Origin: an uncultured bacterium
Lineage (GTDB): Bacteria; Bacillota; Clostridia; Oscillospirales; Oscillospiraceae
Length of the DNA: 6,760 nt
Direction: 5' to 3'
Assembly (NCBI GenBank): GCA_949288405.1
Contig: CASEKM010000082.1
Span: 1-6,760 of the forward strand
In this document: piece by piece, positions 6,170 to 6,760 of the stretch
How positions within the stretch are numbered: position 1 is the first letter of the stretch
Layout of the letters: each line of letters opens with the position of its first letter
The notes under the pieces: model-generated
Told to the model about the DNA's origin: nothing
The model's input: the letters and a program-made list of their open reading frames with translations, nothing else
Database searches by the model: none
Translations under genes and position numbers: made by a program

Positions 6170-6760
6170 TCACGGCTCGGCCGCCAGCCGCTCTGTCAGC
6201 AGCTCCAGGGGCTTCTCCAGCTCCGGGCCCCGGACAGCCATTAAGAACACCTGACTGCCCAGCTGCCCCACATAGCAGGCCCGGGGGTAGTCCTCGTCGC
6301 TGAACTGATAGGAGAAGCGGGTGAGCTGGTCCAGGCCGGGCCAGGGCAGCACATCTTCTTGCAAAAAATCATAGGCCGGGGTGTGGTCGTGGATGTAGGG
6401 GGTGGTTTCCTCCCAGTTGTCCTGGTACTCCTCCATCTCATTTTTCCACTCCTGAACCTGGCCCCGGTATACCCACTCCGCCAGCTCCGGGGAGCGGGTT
6501 TTTATGTAAGTCAGGGACAGCCGTACCTCCCGGCTCTCCCCGTTGGGGAGACGGGCCAGGGCGGCCTGGTTGGTGTCGTACTGCTCCGGGGCCAGCTGGG
6601 AGCGGGCGAAGGTGCTGGGGTTGGATATGAGGTAGAGTTCCTCCTCCTGACGGATCTTCAGCTCTGTCCCCTCCGGCAGGATCTCCGAGAGGGTGACGTG
6701 GGGGAAGTCCCACTCCGATTCACCGGACAGCCCGCGGACGTTTCCTCCGCCGAGCTGGTA
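6170..6760 (-). CDS. C-terminal part of a diverged paralogue, cut by the window edge
   Basis: An open frame of 196 codons plus TGA enters from the right edge without any stop, so this is the 3' end of a longer gene. The Met at 6434-6436 is internal: the frame upstream of it stays open and protein-like. The visible part begins near YQLGGG and has WDFPHVTLSEI, which matches the DFxLLTLSEM start of the neighbouring modules. A LSLTYIKTRSPELAEW stretch lies where the others have LxYYLAxxxxxA. The end, GSQVFLMAVRGPELEKPLELLTERL, parallels the GxRVLxLxYSG...EIAAML tail. It lacks the VPGAEEF motif and the Gly/Ser-rich turn and contains a charged insertion (about QEWKNEMEEYQDNWEE). No membrane segment is present in the visible part. 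It is probably the most distant member of the array. Stop to next start is 45 nt. Confidence 0.8.
   Translation of the reverse strand, partial: YQLGGGNVRGLSGESEWDFPHVTLSEILPEGTELKIRQEEELYLISNPSTFARSQLAPEQYDTNQAALARLPNGESREVRLSLTYIKTRSPELAEWVYRGQVQEWKNEMEEYQDNWEETTPYIHDHTPAYDFLQEDVLPWPGLDQLTRFSYQFSDEDYPRACYVGQLGSQVFLMAVRGPELEKPLELLTERLAAEP

Noticed and set aside
36..6760. CRISPR array or mobile element suggested by the many repeated stretches
   Set aside because: The repetition comes from paralogous coding modules at gene-length spacing. There are no short regular repeats with spacers, no transposase or integrase motifs, and no terminal inverted repeats flanking a gene.

Overview
The window is a tandem array of five genes, all on the minus strand (read right to left), that belong to one family of uncharacterised membrane proteins. 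The N-terminal half of the four complete genes fits the DUF2812 family: a WLExMAxxGL helix, then RRYR, then LELYxxSGW, then DDPxAxEPYTDPDS. Each then has three membrane segments and a C-terminal module that recurs along the array. Base composition is clearly GC-rich (roughly 60-65% by eye), ribosome binding sites are strong (AAGGAG/AAAGGAGG, 8-9 nt from ATG), and DUF2812 genes are typical of Firmicutes. This suggests a high-GC gut-type clostridium, for example Oscillospiraceae such as Flavonifractor or its relatives. The taxon is an inference, not a demonstrated identity.

Layout in transcription order. 6760-6170 is the 3' end of a diverged gene that enters across the right edge. 6124-4799, 4744-3470, 3317-2019 and 1898-36 are four complete paralogues of 441, 424, 432 and 620 aa. 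The gaps are 45, 54, 152 and 120 nt, so co-transcription is plausible. The two longer gaps each hold the same ~61-bp element just after the stop codon, with a perfect 8-bp GC hairpin, followed by different palindromic sequence. No gene-free stretch exceeds 300 bases. The 35 bases at 1-35, downstream of the last gene, hold nothing I can name.

How the proteins may work. Positive-inside charge places the N-terminal DUF2812 domain and the TM2-TM3 loop (invariant RR-x8-RP[ST]) in the cytoplasm and the C-terminal module outside. This is a sensor- or receptor-like architecture, but no enzyme motif is visible and no function is known. The last gene carries two C-terminal modules. Its first module resembles the module of the 4744-3470 gene more than its own second module, which points to module shuffling between array members. 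DUF2812 genes often sit beside PadR-type regulators; none is in this window.

No RNA gene, CRISPR array, transposase, integrase or plasmid function was seen. All the long plus-strand open frames are codon-aligned antisense shadows of the minus-strand genes.
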